Shown here one piece after another: positions 46,396-57,494 of a stretch of DNA of 64,000 nt. The stretch is from Notamacropus eugenii (lineage: Eukaryota; Chordata; Mammalia; Diprotodontia; Macropodidae): positions 30,486,903 to 30,550,902 of the forward strand of contig NC_092878.1 of the NCBI RefSeq assembly GCF_028372415.1, in the 5' to 3' direction. Below the pieces are notes generated by a model, which saw nothing but the letters and a program-made list of their open reading frames with translations, had not been told where the DNA came from and did no database searches. Made by a program: the position numbers and the translations under genes. Each line of letters starts with the position of its first letter. Position 1 is the first letter of the stretch.

Positions 46396-47365
46396 AGAAC
46401 ATAGAAAAGAAAGAGAAGTGATCACCAAGAACCAATGTTGGTTTATCAAGAGTAAGTGATGTCAGATTCACCATATTCCATTTTTTAACGTGATTAATAT
46501 GCTAGTAAACCAATGTCAGAGGCAAAAAATATTTGGAATTAAGGCTTTTGATGTAATTTATCATGATTTTTTGGGGGGAATAGATAGTGATATGGGCTTT
46601 ATACTCAGGTAGATTTGAAAGTGGGTAAATGATAAGACTGGAAAAAATGGGAATTAATGGGTCAATGTTAACTTGGAGGGAAGTTTCTAGTAGAATGCTG
46701 TAGGTCTAGTGACCTACACTTGATCCTGTGTAGGTCACCATTTTTATGAGACTTGGATGAAGGCAAATGCGGCATACTTATTGGATTCAGCTAATATCTG
46801 GGATGATGGAATACAAAAGTATCAATTGGATCCAAATAGAGTCCCAAAAGGTCTCAATGAAAAGTACAAATCTAATATATTTAAGTCGAAGAGGGATCAA
46901 TAAAAAATCCTATACTTGGACTAAAAATATTGGTGTGAGAACACCTGAGTTCCAATTCCATTTTTGTCAACTAATATTTTTATAAACTGGGGCAAATAAA
47001 CTGTCTGCATCTGTTTCATCAAATGAGGGATTAGACAATTACTTTTAAGGTTCCCTTCAGCATTAAATTCTATGATCATATGATACTACACTCTTCACTG
47101 GTAGAGGACAGGAAAGCCATGGTTGGATAATTCATGTAAAATAGATCTAGTAATTTGTTTTTAAGTGCACTAGGAGTTTAGTGTGAGTTAACAGGCTGAA
47201 AAAGCAGCCCCAAAGGCTAATATACTCCTAGGATATATTGATAGAAACATTATGAAAATGAAGGAGGCAGTAGGCCTTCTCTGCAAAGACCCCATCAAAT
47301 TGTCTCTTGAGTATTTTGTTCAGTTTCCGGTGCCATGAGGTAGGAATGGCATTTATAAGTGCTTA
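46396..47365 (+). mobile_element. CR1/L3-type LINE fragment (reverse transcriptase region), sense
   Basis: The order of fragments follows a CR1/L3 ORF2: ACCAAGAACCAATGTTGG (the 'nqhGF' region), GGCTTTTGATGTAATTTA (the 'KAFDxV' region), ATTAATGGGTCAATGTTAAC, ATGAGACTTGGATGAAGGC, and near 47320 TTTTGTTCAGTTTCCGGTGC (the 'VQFWxP' region). It is heavily decayed with no open frame. Confidence 0.7.
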
Positions 47366-47380
47366 ACAAATACTTGTTGA

Positions 47381-47620
47381 GGGGCGGAACCAAGATGGTG
47401 GAATAGAGGGATGGACCTGTAAAAACTCTCCCCTCAAAGTTCATAAAATATCTGTAAAAATGACTCTAAACAAATTCTAGAGCAGCGGAAGCCACAAAAC
47501 TACAAAATGAAAGAGTTTTCCAGTTCAAAGCAGCCTAGAAGGCTGACAGGAAAGGGCTATCACACCGGGCACTGAGCAAAGCGCATCCCACAGAGCCCAG
47601 ACCAGCCTTCCAGATCCTTT
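47381..47620 (+). mobile_element. Orphan L1 5' UTR (promoter end) fragment
   Basis: Begins GGGGCGGAACCAAGATGGTG, matching the GGGGCGGAGCCAAGATGGCG start typical of marsupial L1. It continues with AAATTCTAGAGCAGC, GAAGCCACAAAACTACA and CAGGAAAGGGCTATCACACC. It stops after about 235 bp at a T/A-rich junction (near 47620) with no ORF1 following. Assignment is from memory of the family. Confidence 0.7.
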
Positions 47621-47639
47621 TTTTAAAAAAAATCTGTAC

Positions 47640-48010
47640 TGTTGTGCAGCTACATTTCCTCATTCTGTATATATACAGTTGATTTTTTAAAAACCTAAAT
47701 GAAGACCTCACAATTTTTAATTTAACTGGATTTAGCCCACTATTCTAAACCATTGAGATAATTTTAAATTTTTATTGTCCTCCAACATATTACTTATCCT
47801 TTCCAGATTCATATCACCTGAAAATTTCATAAACATTCCAACTCTGTCTTCATACAAGTCACTGAAGAAACAGTTGAACAACTCAGGACCAAGGACAGAT
47901 CCCTGGGGACTTGCATTAGATTCTTCCCTTCCAGTTGACATTGATCCATTAATTTCTCAGATTCTGAGATTCTCAATTCTGAATCCATTTCATTACGAAG
48001 TCAACTGAAT
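47640..48010 (-). mobile_element. CR1/L3-type LINE fragment, antisense
   Basis: The minus strand reads SPQGSVLGPELFNCFFSDLY, a recognisable CR1/L3 reverse transcriptase motif (PQGSVLGP-LFNIFINDL), followed by a degraded FADD-like region. It lies in the opposite orientation to the CR1/L3 piece at 46396-47365, separated by the orphan L1 5' end. Confidence 0.85.
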
Positions 48011-48029
48011 ACATCTAGATAATAGTACA

Positions 48030-48180
48030 CTGCTCTCTATCCCACATCTTCTGAAAAGGTCACCAGTGACCTAATAACTAAAGCCAACAGCTTTTTCTTA
48101 GACTTCATTCTCATTGACCTCCATGCAACATTCAACATCGTTGACTATCCTCTCTTGAAACTTTTGACATGACACATCTT
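48030..48180 (+). mobile_element. L2 LINE reverse transcriptase fragment, sense
   Basis: Translates as VTSDLITKANSFFLDFILID, LHATFNIVDYPLLKLL, matching L2 RT (VTNDLL...LLDLSAAFDTVDHPLLL). Confidence 0.8.
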
Positions 48181-48294
48181 CTTAACATAAGAAAGAACTC
48201 CTTAAGAGTGAAAATTATCCAAAAGTGGCCCAGTTGCCTCCAAAGGTACTGGGTTCTCTATCGCTATGTTTGTTTGTTTGTTTTTGTGGTTCTT

Positions 48295-48620
48295 TCCATG
48301 TCCAATGCCATCTTTTTTATTTCCCATAATTACATGTTAAAAGTTTTTAACATTTTTTAAAGTTTTGAGTTCCAAATTCTGTCCTTCTCTTCCTCCCTTG
48401 CCTTCCCCCTCCATGAGACAGGGAGCAATGCCATATGCTTTATACATGTGCAATCAAGTAAAACATTTCCATATTAGTCATTTTGTATAAGCAGATTAAA
48501 ATTTTTAAAAAGAATGAAAGAAAGTGAAAAATAGCATGCTTCAGTCTGTTGTCAGACAGTCTGAGTTCTTTCTCTGAAGTGGATAGCATGCTTCATCATG
48601 AGTTTATCACTGTACATTTA
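48295..48620 (-). mobile_element. L1 LINE 3' UTR fragment, antisense
   Basis: The + strand shows the antisense of a marsupial-type L1 3' region: TTTTGAGTTCCAAATTCT, ACATTTCCATATTAGTCA, GAAAGTGAAAAATAGCATGC and ATGCTTCATCATGAGT. The assignment rests on remembered L1 consensus sequence, not on a search. No coding part is included. Confidence 0.65.
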
Positions 48621-48651
48621 AACAGAGTCTGGATAACCACTTTGTGAGAAT

Positions 48652-48696
<45 letters not shown>
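48652..48696 (+). repeat. (GT)n microsatellite, 45 bp
   Basis: Perfect GT dinucleotide run. Confidence 0.97.
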
Positions 48697-48699
<3 letters not shown>

Positions 48700-48869
48700 T
48701 CTAGTTCAGAACTGAAGCAGGTAACCTCTGACATTACTGCCAATGAGATTTTATAATATTAAAATTATGCTGTATGTAACTTTTCTACATAATGGCAGGT
48801 CTTTTCTACATTAGTTGAGCATTTTAGCCACCAAGTTACCCTTTCCCTTATTACATTTTCATTTTAGTT

Positions 48870-49120
48870 TATGATTTTGAAGAACTAGAGTCAACATAAA
48901 GGGTTTAGAGTGCACTAAGACTTCATTAGTGCTTCAATGAAGTTTTAATGACAAGATAAATTATATTGACATTATTGAGAAAATGTTAATATCTATGGCA
49001 CCTCGTCTCACCTTCAAATGATCAAGGAAACAACTTTGCTCGACTCAGCCCTGATCAGACAATATATGTGGTGCTGACTTCAGTTGTGACTTCTTTCATT
49101 GCATTTCAGAAAAGCCCCTG
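48870..49120. other. Repeat-poor block downstream of SCG5, candidate conserved noncoding element
   Basis: Contains TTCATTAGTGCTTCAATGAA, AATGACAAGATAAATTATAT and TGACATTATTGAGAAAATG, without repeat similarity. Homeodomain-type TAAT words are frequent. Inference only. Confidence 0.3.
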
Positions 49121-49824
49121 GAAAACTAGAATGGGTACAGAGAGGAGAATCAAGGATAGGAAAAATGCAAAGCATTCCATAAGGGCAGTCAATGAGCATT
49201 TATTAAACTCCTGCTACATACTAGTCAGGGTATATTAAACAAAAGACAAAAGTCTTACTCAAGATTATCATCATTTTTATAGTCAAAAACCAGTTTCTCC
49301 CTGTTCAGAATCAAGTCTGGGATACAGTTCCCTTTTTTGCTTCTTGTACATGAATTTATTTTCTTCTTTTGAACTTAGCAAACAATAAATAAAATGGGCA
49401 TTTCCATATATAAAGTGGAACAGAAAATGATGTTTACCCATGGAACCATGAATATGCACCATGAAATAGCTTGTTTCTCTCTCCAATTATGCAAAAAACT
49501 CAACACATTATTTTCAAAGCTGTCCTACTTGTGTTTCCTACTGATCCTCCGCTTTTCCTTCAATAACTTTAAGAAAAGCTCCAACAACCTTTTTTTAATA
49601 CTTTTCATTAATCAAATATGTATGTCTCATTCTACATTTTATGCCTGCCCATCATCTTGCTGGTAGGATGTGGGTGGCATGTTTTATCTTTGATCCTCTC
49701 ATAACATTGCAATGATCAGATTCTAAAGTATTTTAAAGTGTTTTTTTTTCTCTGTAATATAGTTGTTATCATACAAATTATTCCTACTCTATTTTGGCAG
49801 AATTCCAGCAGATGACCAGATATA

Positions 49825-49920
49825 ATAAGCATAATGGTTACCATTTATAAAGTGCTTTAAGGTTTACAAAATGTTTTACACATCTTATCTCATTTGATTT
49901 TGACCAAAATTTTTTATTAG
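49825..49920 (-). mobile_element. MIR3-like SINE fragment, antisense
   Basis: CATTTATAAAGTGCTTTAAG and ATCTTATCTCATTTGATTTT. Confidence 0.6.
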
Positions 49921-50109
49921 TACTAAAACATGTCTTCATGCCTGGCTGCAGATCATTTCCCCAAATTTCTAATTAATTTCCTTCTCTGTCCAGGTAAGTT
50001 CTACTAACATGACAATATAATTTTTATTTTTGTCTCCATTTATCTTTACTCAAAAAGTTCTCCACTCTGCTTTTCCTTTCTTTTCCTGAATTTCCTCATG
50101 TACGTCTTT

Positions 50110-52293
50110 TTTTTTTAAAAAAAATTAGTTTATTTGTTTTCAGGGTTCTACAATCACTTCTACATATCATAGATTTTTTCCCCTCCTTACCCCTCCTTCC
50201 CCTCTCCTTTCCTCCCTCTTTCTCTCTGAGAAAGTGTGCAATCTGATATAGATTCTAGACATACATTCTTATTCAACGCATTTTCACCTTAGTCATGTTG
50301 CATAGAAGAATTAAATTGAATGGGAGAAATCACAAGAAAAACCAAAACAAACCAAACCAAAACAAAACATAACATAATACAAGGAAAATGGTTTGCTTCA
50401 TTCTGTGATCCAGTTCCATACTTCTTTCTCTAGATGTTGAAGGCGTTTTGTCTCAAGAGTCCATTGGGAATTTTTTAGGTCCTTTCATTGCTGTGAAGGA
50501 CTAAGTCTGCCAGAAAAATTCCTCGCATACTGTGGTTGCTGCTATGTATGAAGTTGTCCTGGTTCTGCTCCTTTCACTCAGCATCAGTTCATAGAAGTCC
50601 TTCCAGGCCTCTCTGAAGTCTTCCTGTTCGTCATTTCTTATAGCACAATAGTATTCCATTACATTCATATACCACAACTTGTTCAGCCATTCCCTAATTG
50701 ATGGGCACCCCCTTGATTTCCAGTTTTTGGCCACCACAAAGAGTGCTGCTATAAATATTTTTGTACATGTGGGACCCTTTCCTATTTTTATGGTCTCTTG
50801 GGGATATAGTCCTAGAAGCATTATTGCTGAGTCAAAGGGTATGCACATTTTTGTATCCCTTTGGGCATAGTTCCAAATTGCTCTCCAGAATTTTTGGATC
50901 AGCTCACAGCTCCACCAGCAATGAATTCGTGTTCCAACTCTCCCACATCTTCTCCAACATGTGTCATCTTCCTGTTTTGTCATGTTAGCCAATCTGATAG
51001 GTATGATGTGGTACTTCAGAGTTGTTTTGATTTGCGTTTCTCTAATCAATAGTGATTTAGAGCATTTTTTCATGGGGCTATAGATAGCTTTAATTTCTTC
51101 CTTGAAAACTGCCTGTTCATATCCTTTGACCACTTATCAATTGGGGAATGACTTGTATTCTTGTACATTTGACTTAATTCTCTATATATTTTAGAAATGT
51201 GGCCTTTATCACAGACACTAGGTGCAAAAATTCTTATTTTTATTAACTAAAGAGTATTTATTGTATTCTCTACTAAGCCTTAGAGTTTTGAGGACATAAC
51301 TAAATTCTGGAAAACCCTTACACAGAAGGATAAGTACAGTGAACGTTATAAGCAGATATAACAGCTGGAAGAACTGTAATTAAGTGCCAACTGACCAAAG
51401 AGTAATTTTCAGCTACTTCTTAAAAAAGAAAAAGAAAATGGGGAGGGACAGGGGCTTCAGATTGAACAAGACAAAAATCTTCTAATACTCCTAATGCGTT
51501 TGACCTTGGCTAGATCGTAACAAAATGGAAACAAGACTTCTATAATAACAACTCTCCCACTACAGCATTCTGTACACACCTGTTTTCCAAGCCCTCCCCA
51601 CATCCCCCCAAGGCTTGCCAGCTTGTTGGGTCTGCTGATGGAGAAGCACATAGATCTTCTCTTTGATCCAATCTTTGTTGTAGGGCTGGTACATCTGAGC
51701 ATCTGCTCAGTACACAAGGCAACTAAGATCTGCCAGATCATCAATGAAATCAAACAACTGACTTATGTCATATGCGACAGAGGGACTGTTGGGATTCATT
51801 CTCTTTAGATATTCTTCATACATCTTACAAACTCCTTCCATGCATTCATTCACTGATTCATAATCAGCATAAGTTTGGCCTTTTGGCCTCTTGGTAGGTT
51901 GTACCAACAAAATGGTATGAGACTTCATCTCCAAATGTAAATCACTCTCTCCGTTGATGACTCAACAAGTCATGCCTTGTAATACTGTATCGAGCTCCGA
52001 AGCTGTCACTGCCACAGCCACTGCACAAGAGCTGAGCCGCAACACTGCTAACAGCCATCGTTGCAAAAATTCTTTCCCAGTTTTCTGCTTCCCTCCTAAT
52101 CTTGGTTGCAATGGGTCTGTTTGTGCAAAAATTTTTCAATTTAATGTAATCAAAATTATGCATTTTGCACTTCATAATGTTCTTTATCTCTTGTTTGATC
52201 AAAAATTTCTCCATTCTCCACAAATCTGAGAAATACACTATTTCTTGCTCCCCTAATTTGTTTATATTATCAATCTTTATACCTACATCATGA
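50110..52293 (-). mobile_element. L1 LINE, 5'-truncated, antisense, interrupted by the ERH pseudogene
   Basis: The 3' end begins at a T-rich run (50105-50117 on +) and L1 3' UTR. The minus strand then reads ORF2 C-terminus: CWRRCGRVGTRIHCWWSC (a CX3CX7HX4C zinc-knuckle pattern), [50 protein letters not shown]. The ORF2 sequence breaks at 51235 and resumes at 52062 (NRPIATKIRREAENWERIFA), the gap being the ERH copy. A short flanking duplication GTAYGTCTT (50100-50108 and 52294-52302) may be the target site. The reading frame is degraded. Confidence 0.9.
51236..52061 (-). pseudogene. ERH: ERH (enhancer of rudimentary homolog) processed pseudogene inside an L1
   Basis: On the minus strand an intronless copy of ERH runs from ATG at 51928 to the last lysine codon at 51614. 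It reads (M)[61 protein letters not shown], then QPYNKDWIKEKIYVLL. ERH is a 104-residue, extremely conserved nuclear protein. This copy has one extra codon after the ATG, several substitutions (for example RPEGR to RPKGQ, RRQAQQ to HQQTQQ), an in-frame TGA where the functional gene has an arginine (CGA to TGA type decay), and no stop where expected. About 130 nt of 5' UTR-like and 375 nt of 3' UTR-like sequence are present, with AATAAA near the end. A 13-bp duplication TGCAAAAATTCTT flanks it (51223-51235 and 52062-52074), the hallmark of L1-mediated retroposition. Confidence 0.93.
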
Positions 52294-52530
52294 GTATGTC
52301 TTAATATACAAAGCTACTATAAGTTATATTTCCTTATTCTTCTTGGAAAAAAAACACTTTTCCAGAGTCATAATCTAGTCATCAGTTGTATCTCACCAAA
52401 CTACAGAGACATATAAGATTAAATTTACTTCCTTGCAAATTTAAATTTCTACTTGATTTTATTTAGTACTAATACTCTGTATATCAGCACACAGAAAGCT
52501 GAAAGTAGGGATTATACTGTTGACTCTTTT

Positions 52531-54290
52531 TTTTTTTGTAATGTTTAACAATCACTGCCATACAATTGTGATTTTATCCTCCCCACCTACCCCCCACTCC
52601 CCCCCTCCCTCCCCACGACTGCATACAATTCTGTATAGATTCTACATATACTTTCCTATTGAGTATATTTTCACTATAGTCATGCTATGTAGTCAGACTA
52701 AGATAAATGAAAGAAATCGTATAACAAATCAGAACATGATACACAAACACATACACATACACAAACATGATCTGCTACAATATGTGAGTGACTTCCATAT
52801 TTCTCTCTCTGAGTGTGGCAGGCATTTTGCCTTGAGATCCTCCATTGGGATTTTTTTTTTTTTTGGTAAGAAGTTCTTGTGTTATTACAAAAATCAAAGT
52901 CTACCAGAAAAAACTCTCACACACTGTGGTTGTTGCTGTGCATAAAGTTCTCCTAGTTCTGCTCCTTTCGCTCAGCATCAGGTCATATAAGTCCTTCCAG
53001 GCCTCTCTGAAGTCTTCTTGTTCATCATTTCTTATGGCACAATATTACTCCATTACATTCATATACCATAATTTATTCAGCCATTCCCCAATTGATGGAC
53101 ATCCCCTTGACTTCCAGTTTTTGGCAACTACATAGAGTGCTGCTATAAATATTTTTGTACATGTGGGACCCTTTCCCATTTTTATGATCTCTTGGGGATA
53201 TAGTCCTAGTAGCGATATTGCTGGGTCAAAGGGTATGCACATTTTTGTAGCCCTTTGGGCATAGTTCCAAATTGCTCTCCAGAATGGTTGGATGTGCTCG
53301 CAGCTCCACCAACAATGAATTAGTGTTCCAACTTTCCCACATCTTCTCCAGCATTTATCATTTTCTTGTTCTGTCATGTTTGCCAATCTTATAGGTGTGA
53401 TGTGGTACCTCAGAGTTGTTTTGATTTGCATCTCTCTAACCAACAGTGATTTAGAGCATTTTTTCATATGATTATAGATAGCCTTAACCTCTTCCTCTGA
53501 AAATTGCCTGTTCATATCCTTTGACCATTCATCAATTGGGGAATGACTTGTATGATTATACATTTGGATCAGTTCTCTATATATTCTAGAAATGAGGCCT
53601 TTATCCCCGAGCTTAGCTGTAAAAATTCTTTCCCAATTTACTACATCCCTCCGGATTTTGGTTTCATTGGGTTTGGTTGTGCAAAAACTTCTCAGTTTAA
53701 TGTAATCAAAATTATCCATTTTGCATTTCATAATGCTTTCTATCTCTCCTTTAGTAAAGAATTCTTCCCTTCTCCATAGATCTGATAAATACACTATTCC
53801 TTGCTTCTCCAGTTTATTCATGGTATCAATCTTTATACCTAAATCATGTACCCATTTGGACTTTATTCTTGTGTACGGTGTCAGGTATGGGTCTATGCCT
53901 AATTTCCGCCACACTGTTATCCAGTTTTCCCAGCAATTTTTGTCAAACAATGAGTTCTTATCCCAGAAGCTGGGGTCCTTGGGTTTATCAAACAGAAGGT
54001 TGCTATATTCCTTGCCTACTGCATCTTGAGTGCCAAGTCTATTCCACTTGTCTACCTCTCTGTTTATTAGCCAATACCAAGTGGTTTTGATAATTGCTGC
54101 TTTATAGTACAGTTTGAGGTCTGGTAGCGCTAGGCCACCTTCCCAAGCATTTCTTTTCATTAGTCCCTTTGATATTCTGGACCTTTTGTTTTTCCAAATG
54201 AATTTTGATATTATTTTGTCCAGCTCTAGAAAGTAATTGTCTGATAGTTTAATTGGTATGGCACTAAACAAGTATATTAATTTGGGTAGA
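52531..54290 (-). mobile_element. L1 LINE, 5'-truncated, with a 408-codon open ORF2 C-terminal segment
   Basis: On the minus strand an uninterrupted frame (54271 to about 53045) reads typical L1 ORF2: KFIWKNKRSRISKGL, GGLALPDLKLYYKAAIIKTT, WENWITVWRKLGIDPYLTPY, CWRRCGKVGTLIHCWWSC (zinc knuckle) and [20 protein letters not shown]. The + strand poly(T) at 52527-52537 is the element's poly(A) tail. A 20-bp target-site duplication with one mismatch flanks it (52511-52530 and 54291-54310, core TGTTGACTCTTTT). The element is 5'-truncated inside ORF2, so it is not autonomous. It lacks endonuclease and most of the reverse transcriptase. Confidence 0.95.
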
Positions 54291-54479
54291 ATTATAGTGT
54301 TGACTCTTTTTAAAAAATTTGGCTCCTTAAATTAATGACTATTTTTTCCTGTGTTGTAATTATTACTTTGCATAGTCTCTAACTTGATAGACTTAGACAT
54401 TTTTCTTCCTTTTATTCTCTTTTGAAATTTAAATCATTTTTATCAGACTTGTAAGACTCTAGGAAAATATAATTTTGTC

Positions 54480-54960
54480 AGTCATCAACATGTGCACTTC
54501 ATCCCTGGCCATATGTCCATCATTCATGTTTTAATTTGTGGTCCAGAAATCTAAATTCTGTTCACAGGTGTCATCTTATTAATCATTTTCCAAACTGGCC
54601 TTTTTCATATTAGCCTCGCCTCCAAATGGCAGTAGTGATGCAAACATTCCCCCCCTCCCAGAGACCTCTCCTGGACTTTGTAATCCCCAGCAATGCCGTC
54701 TACGTTTATTCCAGCAACACAGTTCGATCCCACACATGAATTACCAGAAGTGTTTGGAAATGTCAGATTTAACAAATCTTGGGAGGCTTTCTGTCATAGT
54801 TTAGATACATTCTCCGGGAAGTCAGCAGACCTCCCCATTGTTAATGTCAGGTTGATAAATAAATGCCTTGGAACTGCTTAGCAGTGTTGCCAACCATCAC
54901 TACTGGTCTCTTCTCATGACTATCTTAATGTCACCAATGGGTCCACATTTCAATTAATTT
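54480..54960. other. Repeat-poor block downstream of SCG5, candidate conserved noncoding element
   Basis: Unique-looking sequence with TTAATCATTTTCCAAACTGG and AATGCCGTCTACGTTTATTC. A 62-codon + frame (54693-54881) exists but has no splice or family support. Confidence 0.3.
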
Positions 54961-55029
54961 CAGTTCAAGAAACATAGTCTGATCTATACTCTAGCAAGAT
55001 TATTTTATCAGCTGGGAGAAAAATGGTTT

Positions 55030-56020
55030 ACGTGGGGACAAACTGAAAAGGCACACTATTACAATAGCTCAGGTGGGAGTGGATCAAGTAAGCAAACATT
55101 TTTTAAATTTGTATTGTGTTTTAAGCACTATGAGAGTTGATGTGGGCCTGAAATAAGGCAGTAGTCATACGAATAAAAAAGAGGGAATGAAATCGAGATA
55201 CTATATCATGTGAAATGAACAAGATTTCACAATGGATTGGTTATTTGGGAGGAAGGAATGGGAAAAATTAATGTTGGCTGGGAGGTTACAAATTTGGATT
55301 TACCGGACAATAGTGATTCTCTCAACAAAAATCAAGAAGTTTGGAAGCAGGGTGGGTTTAGGAGGAAGGAGAATGAATTTTGTTTTGGATATGTTAAGGT
55401 TGAGATTCCAATGTGATAGTCTAATGGAAATGCCTAATAGGCAGTTGGTAAATGTGGAACTGGACTATAGGAGGGAGATTAAAGTTGAATAAAAACATTG
55501 AGGAGTCATATAGACATGATAATTAAACTCAAGGAAGCTGATGGGATTATTGAGGTAGAGGAGGACCAGGGATGTATTTTTGGGCAACATTCACAGATAA
55601 GGGCAAGAGTTGTTTAACAATACAGCAAAAAAAGACCAAGAGCAGAAGTGAAAAGAAGAGGAGAAAACCCAGGAAAAGTATCATGGAAACGAAGGGAGAA
55701 GAGAGTACTCACAAGGAGGTAGTCATGGACAGGGTCAAAAGATAAAGAGAAATTAAGGAGGAGTGAAAAGGGCTTGTTGGATTTGGTGGTATTTCAATAG
55801 TATGGTGGGGTTGGATGCCATATTGTAAAGGCTTTAAAAGTCAATGGAGGCATTAAGTATAGATGGCTTTTTCCTTAGAGTCTGGCTGTGAAAATCAAGA
55901 AAAATATAGAATCATAACCCAAGGAGTTTTTGGGGACAGAAGAGATATATAAATATTTGAAAGTGTCAGAGAACAAGCCAGTAAATAGGGAGCAACAGAA
56001 GATAAGGGGAAAAGTTACAT
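55030..56020 (-). mobile_element. L2 LINE ORF2 fragment, antisense, about 1 kb
   Basis: The + strand shows the antisense of L2 in order: TATTACAATAGCTCAGGTGG, GTTTTGGATATGTTAAGGTT, GAAATGCCTAATAGGCAGTT, ACAGGGTCAAAAGATAAAGA. These match the reverse complement of the L2 reverse transcriptase region. It is decayed. Confidence 0.75.
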
Positions 56021-56319
56021 TCTAAACCTCCTCTCCCATACTCTAGATTTTCATCTTGGAGACTCAATCTGAAATTAACACAAAGAGCCTCTCTGTCCCT
56101 GTGATCTCTCCCTCTGTTCAGATTGCTTCTCCCAAAAGTTCCACTTTAAAAGGCCTTTAAAAAGGTCCAGCAATAGTTCATTAATCTCCAGAATGAATTC
56201 CAGATCTGATCTCCAGATATTTGATATCTTTATCTCTTCCAATCTTCCCTTCAGCTTCCTTTTATGTTTATCTTCTCTTATTGTAATTATGCTCTCCTGG
56301 AGCCTATGAGATATTCAAG

Positions 56320-56830
56320 GAGGACTAGCACTGTGGTGTGAGGGCTTGCCAAGCACTTTTCAGGGCTGTTCATCCATCTTTGGTGTCTACCTGGTACTTA
56401 ACTCTTATCTGTGACTGCAAGAAGCTATACAACGTGCAGTGGCTACACCCCAGGATAATGCCTCTGCAGATGGGTTAAACCAGGTTGAGGGTAACCCATG
56501 GACCTCAAATCCATCGTTGAGTTAGGGAAGTGTCCGCCCCAAGCATGTGAAGGATTTCCCTAGTGGAACGGGTAGATGAGAACAATTCATTCCAATGGCT
56601 ATGAAAGTGGTTGAAGCAGGCACTATGACTTGCTGAGAGGTTGGTCAGACAATGAAGAAACTAAGGTCATTCACTGCATCCAGAGCCATTACCAGTAGTT
56701 GTGATTTCAATGACTCTGAAAAAATGAGCCTGATTACTTTGTGCAACTGTGCCTCACTTAAATCCAATTCATGTATTAGTCAAGACATTGCCCAATGAAT
56801 TCATTGGTCTTTGAAAATAAAGCACAAATA
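56320..56830 (+). repeat. RTE-type non-autonomous repeat, about 500 bp
   Basis: TGTTCATCCATCTTTGGTGT, GGTAACCCATGGACCTCAAA, GAAGTGTCCGCCCCAAGCAT and GGTTGGTCAGACAATGAAGA form a block I remember as common in marsupials. It ends ATTGGTCTTTGAAAATAAAG and CACAAATAACA, a decayed form of the 'ggtcctctttgagaacgaaggacaaacaaca' RTE-like tail. Family name not asserted. Confidence 0.6.
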
Positions 56831-57289
56831 ACATTTCTATTACCAGCACATTCTTGATACATGATAACCCAAAGGAGAGAAAGAAGGGAGAGGGAGAATG
56901 GGGGAAATTATCTCATTGGGAAATCAACTGACCTAGAAAATAGAGTGAGGAGAGATAGTTTAAGAATTATTGGACTACATGAAAGCCATGATTAAAAAAA
57001 AAGAGCTAGACATCAAATTTCAAGAAATTATAAAGGAAAACTGCCTCAATATTTTAGAATCAGGGGTAAAATAAAATAAAAAGATCCACCAATTACCTTT
57101 TGGAAGAGATCCCACAATGAAAATTCCCAGAAATATGGCAGACAGATTCTAGAGCTCCCAGATCAAGGAGACAATATTACAAGTGGTCATTGAAGAGCCA
57201 CAGGCAGGATCACACAAGATTTATCTGCTTTCAAGTTAAAGAACTGGAGAGCTTGGAATATGATATTCTGGAAGTCAAAGGATCTAGAA

Positions 57290-57494
57290 CAGGGATGGGG
57301 AATCTGTAGCCTTGAGGCCACATGTGACCTTCTAGGTCCTCGGGTGTGGCCTTTTTTGATTGAGTCCAAGTTTTACAGAACAAATCCTTTTATTAAGAGT
57401 CCTTGTTCTGTGAAGTTTAGATTCAGTCAAAGGGCCACATTTGAGGACTTAGAGGGCCACATGTGGCCTTGAGGCTGCAGGTTCCCTACCCCTG
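57290..57494. mobile_element. hAT-Charlie-type MITE (non-autonomous), 205 bp, with 8-bp target-site duplication
   Basis: The ends are inverted repeats of about 40 bp: the left end starts CAGGGATGGGGAAT and the right end, reverse-complemented, starts CAGGGGTAGGGAAC. Both continue into a shared AGGCCACATGTG block. The flanks are ATCTAGAA (57282-57289) and ATCTAGGA (57495-57502), an 8-bp duplication with one mismatch, as expected for hAT. It carries no coding capacity and sits inside L1 ORF1 sequence, so it is younger than that L1. Confidence 0.92.

Noticed and set aside
51954-52229. 91-codon + frame opposite the ERH copy and L1
   Set aside because: It spans the ERH 5' UTR-like region and antisense L1; not an independent gene.
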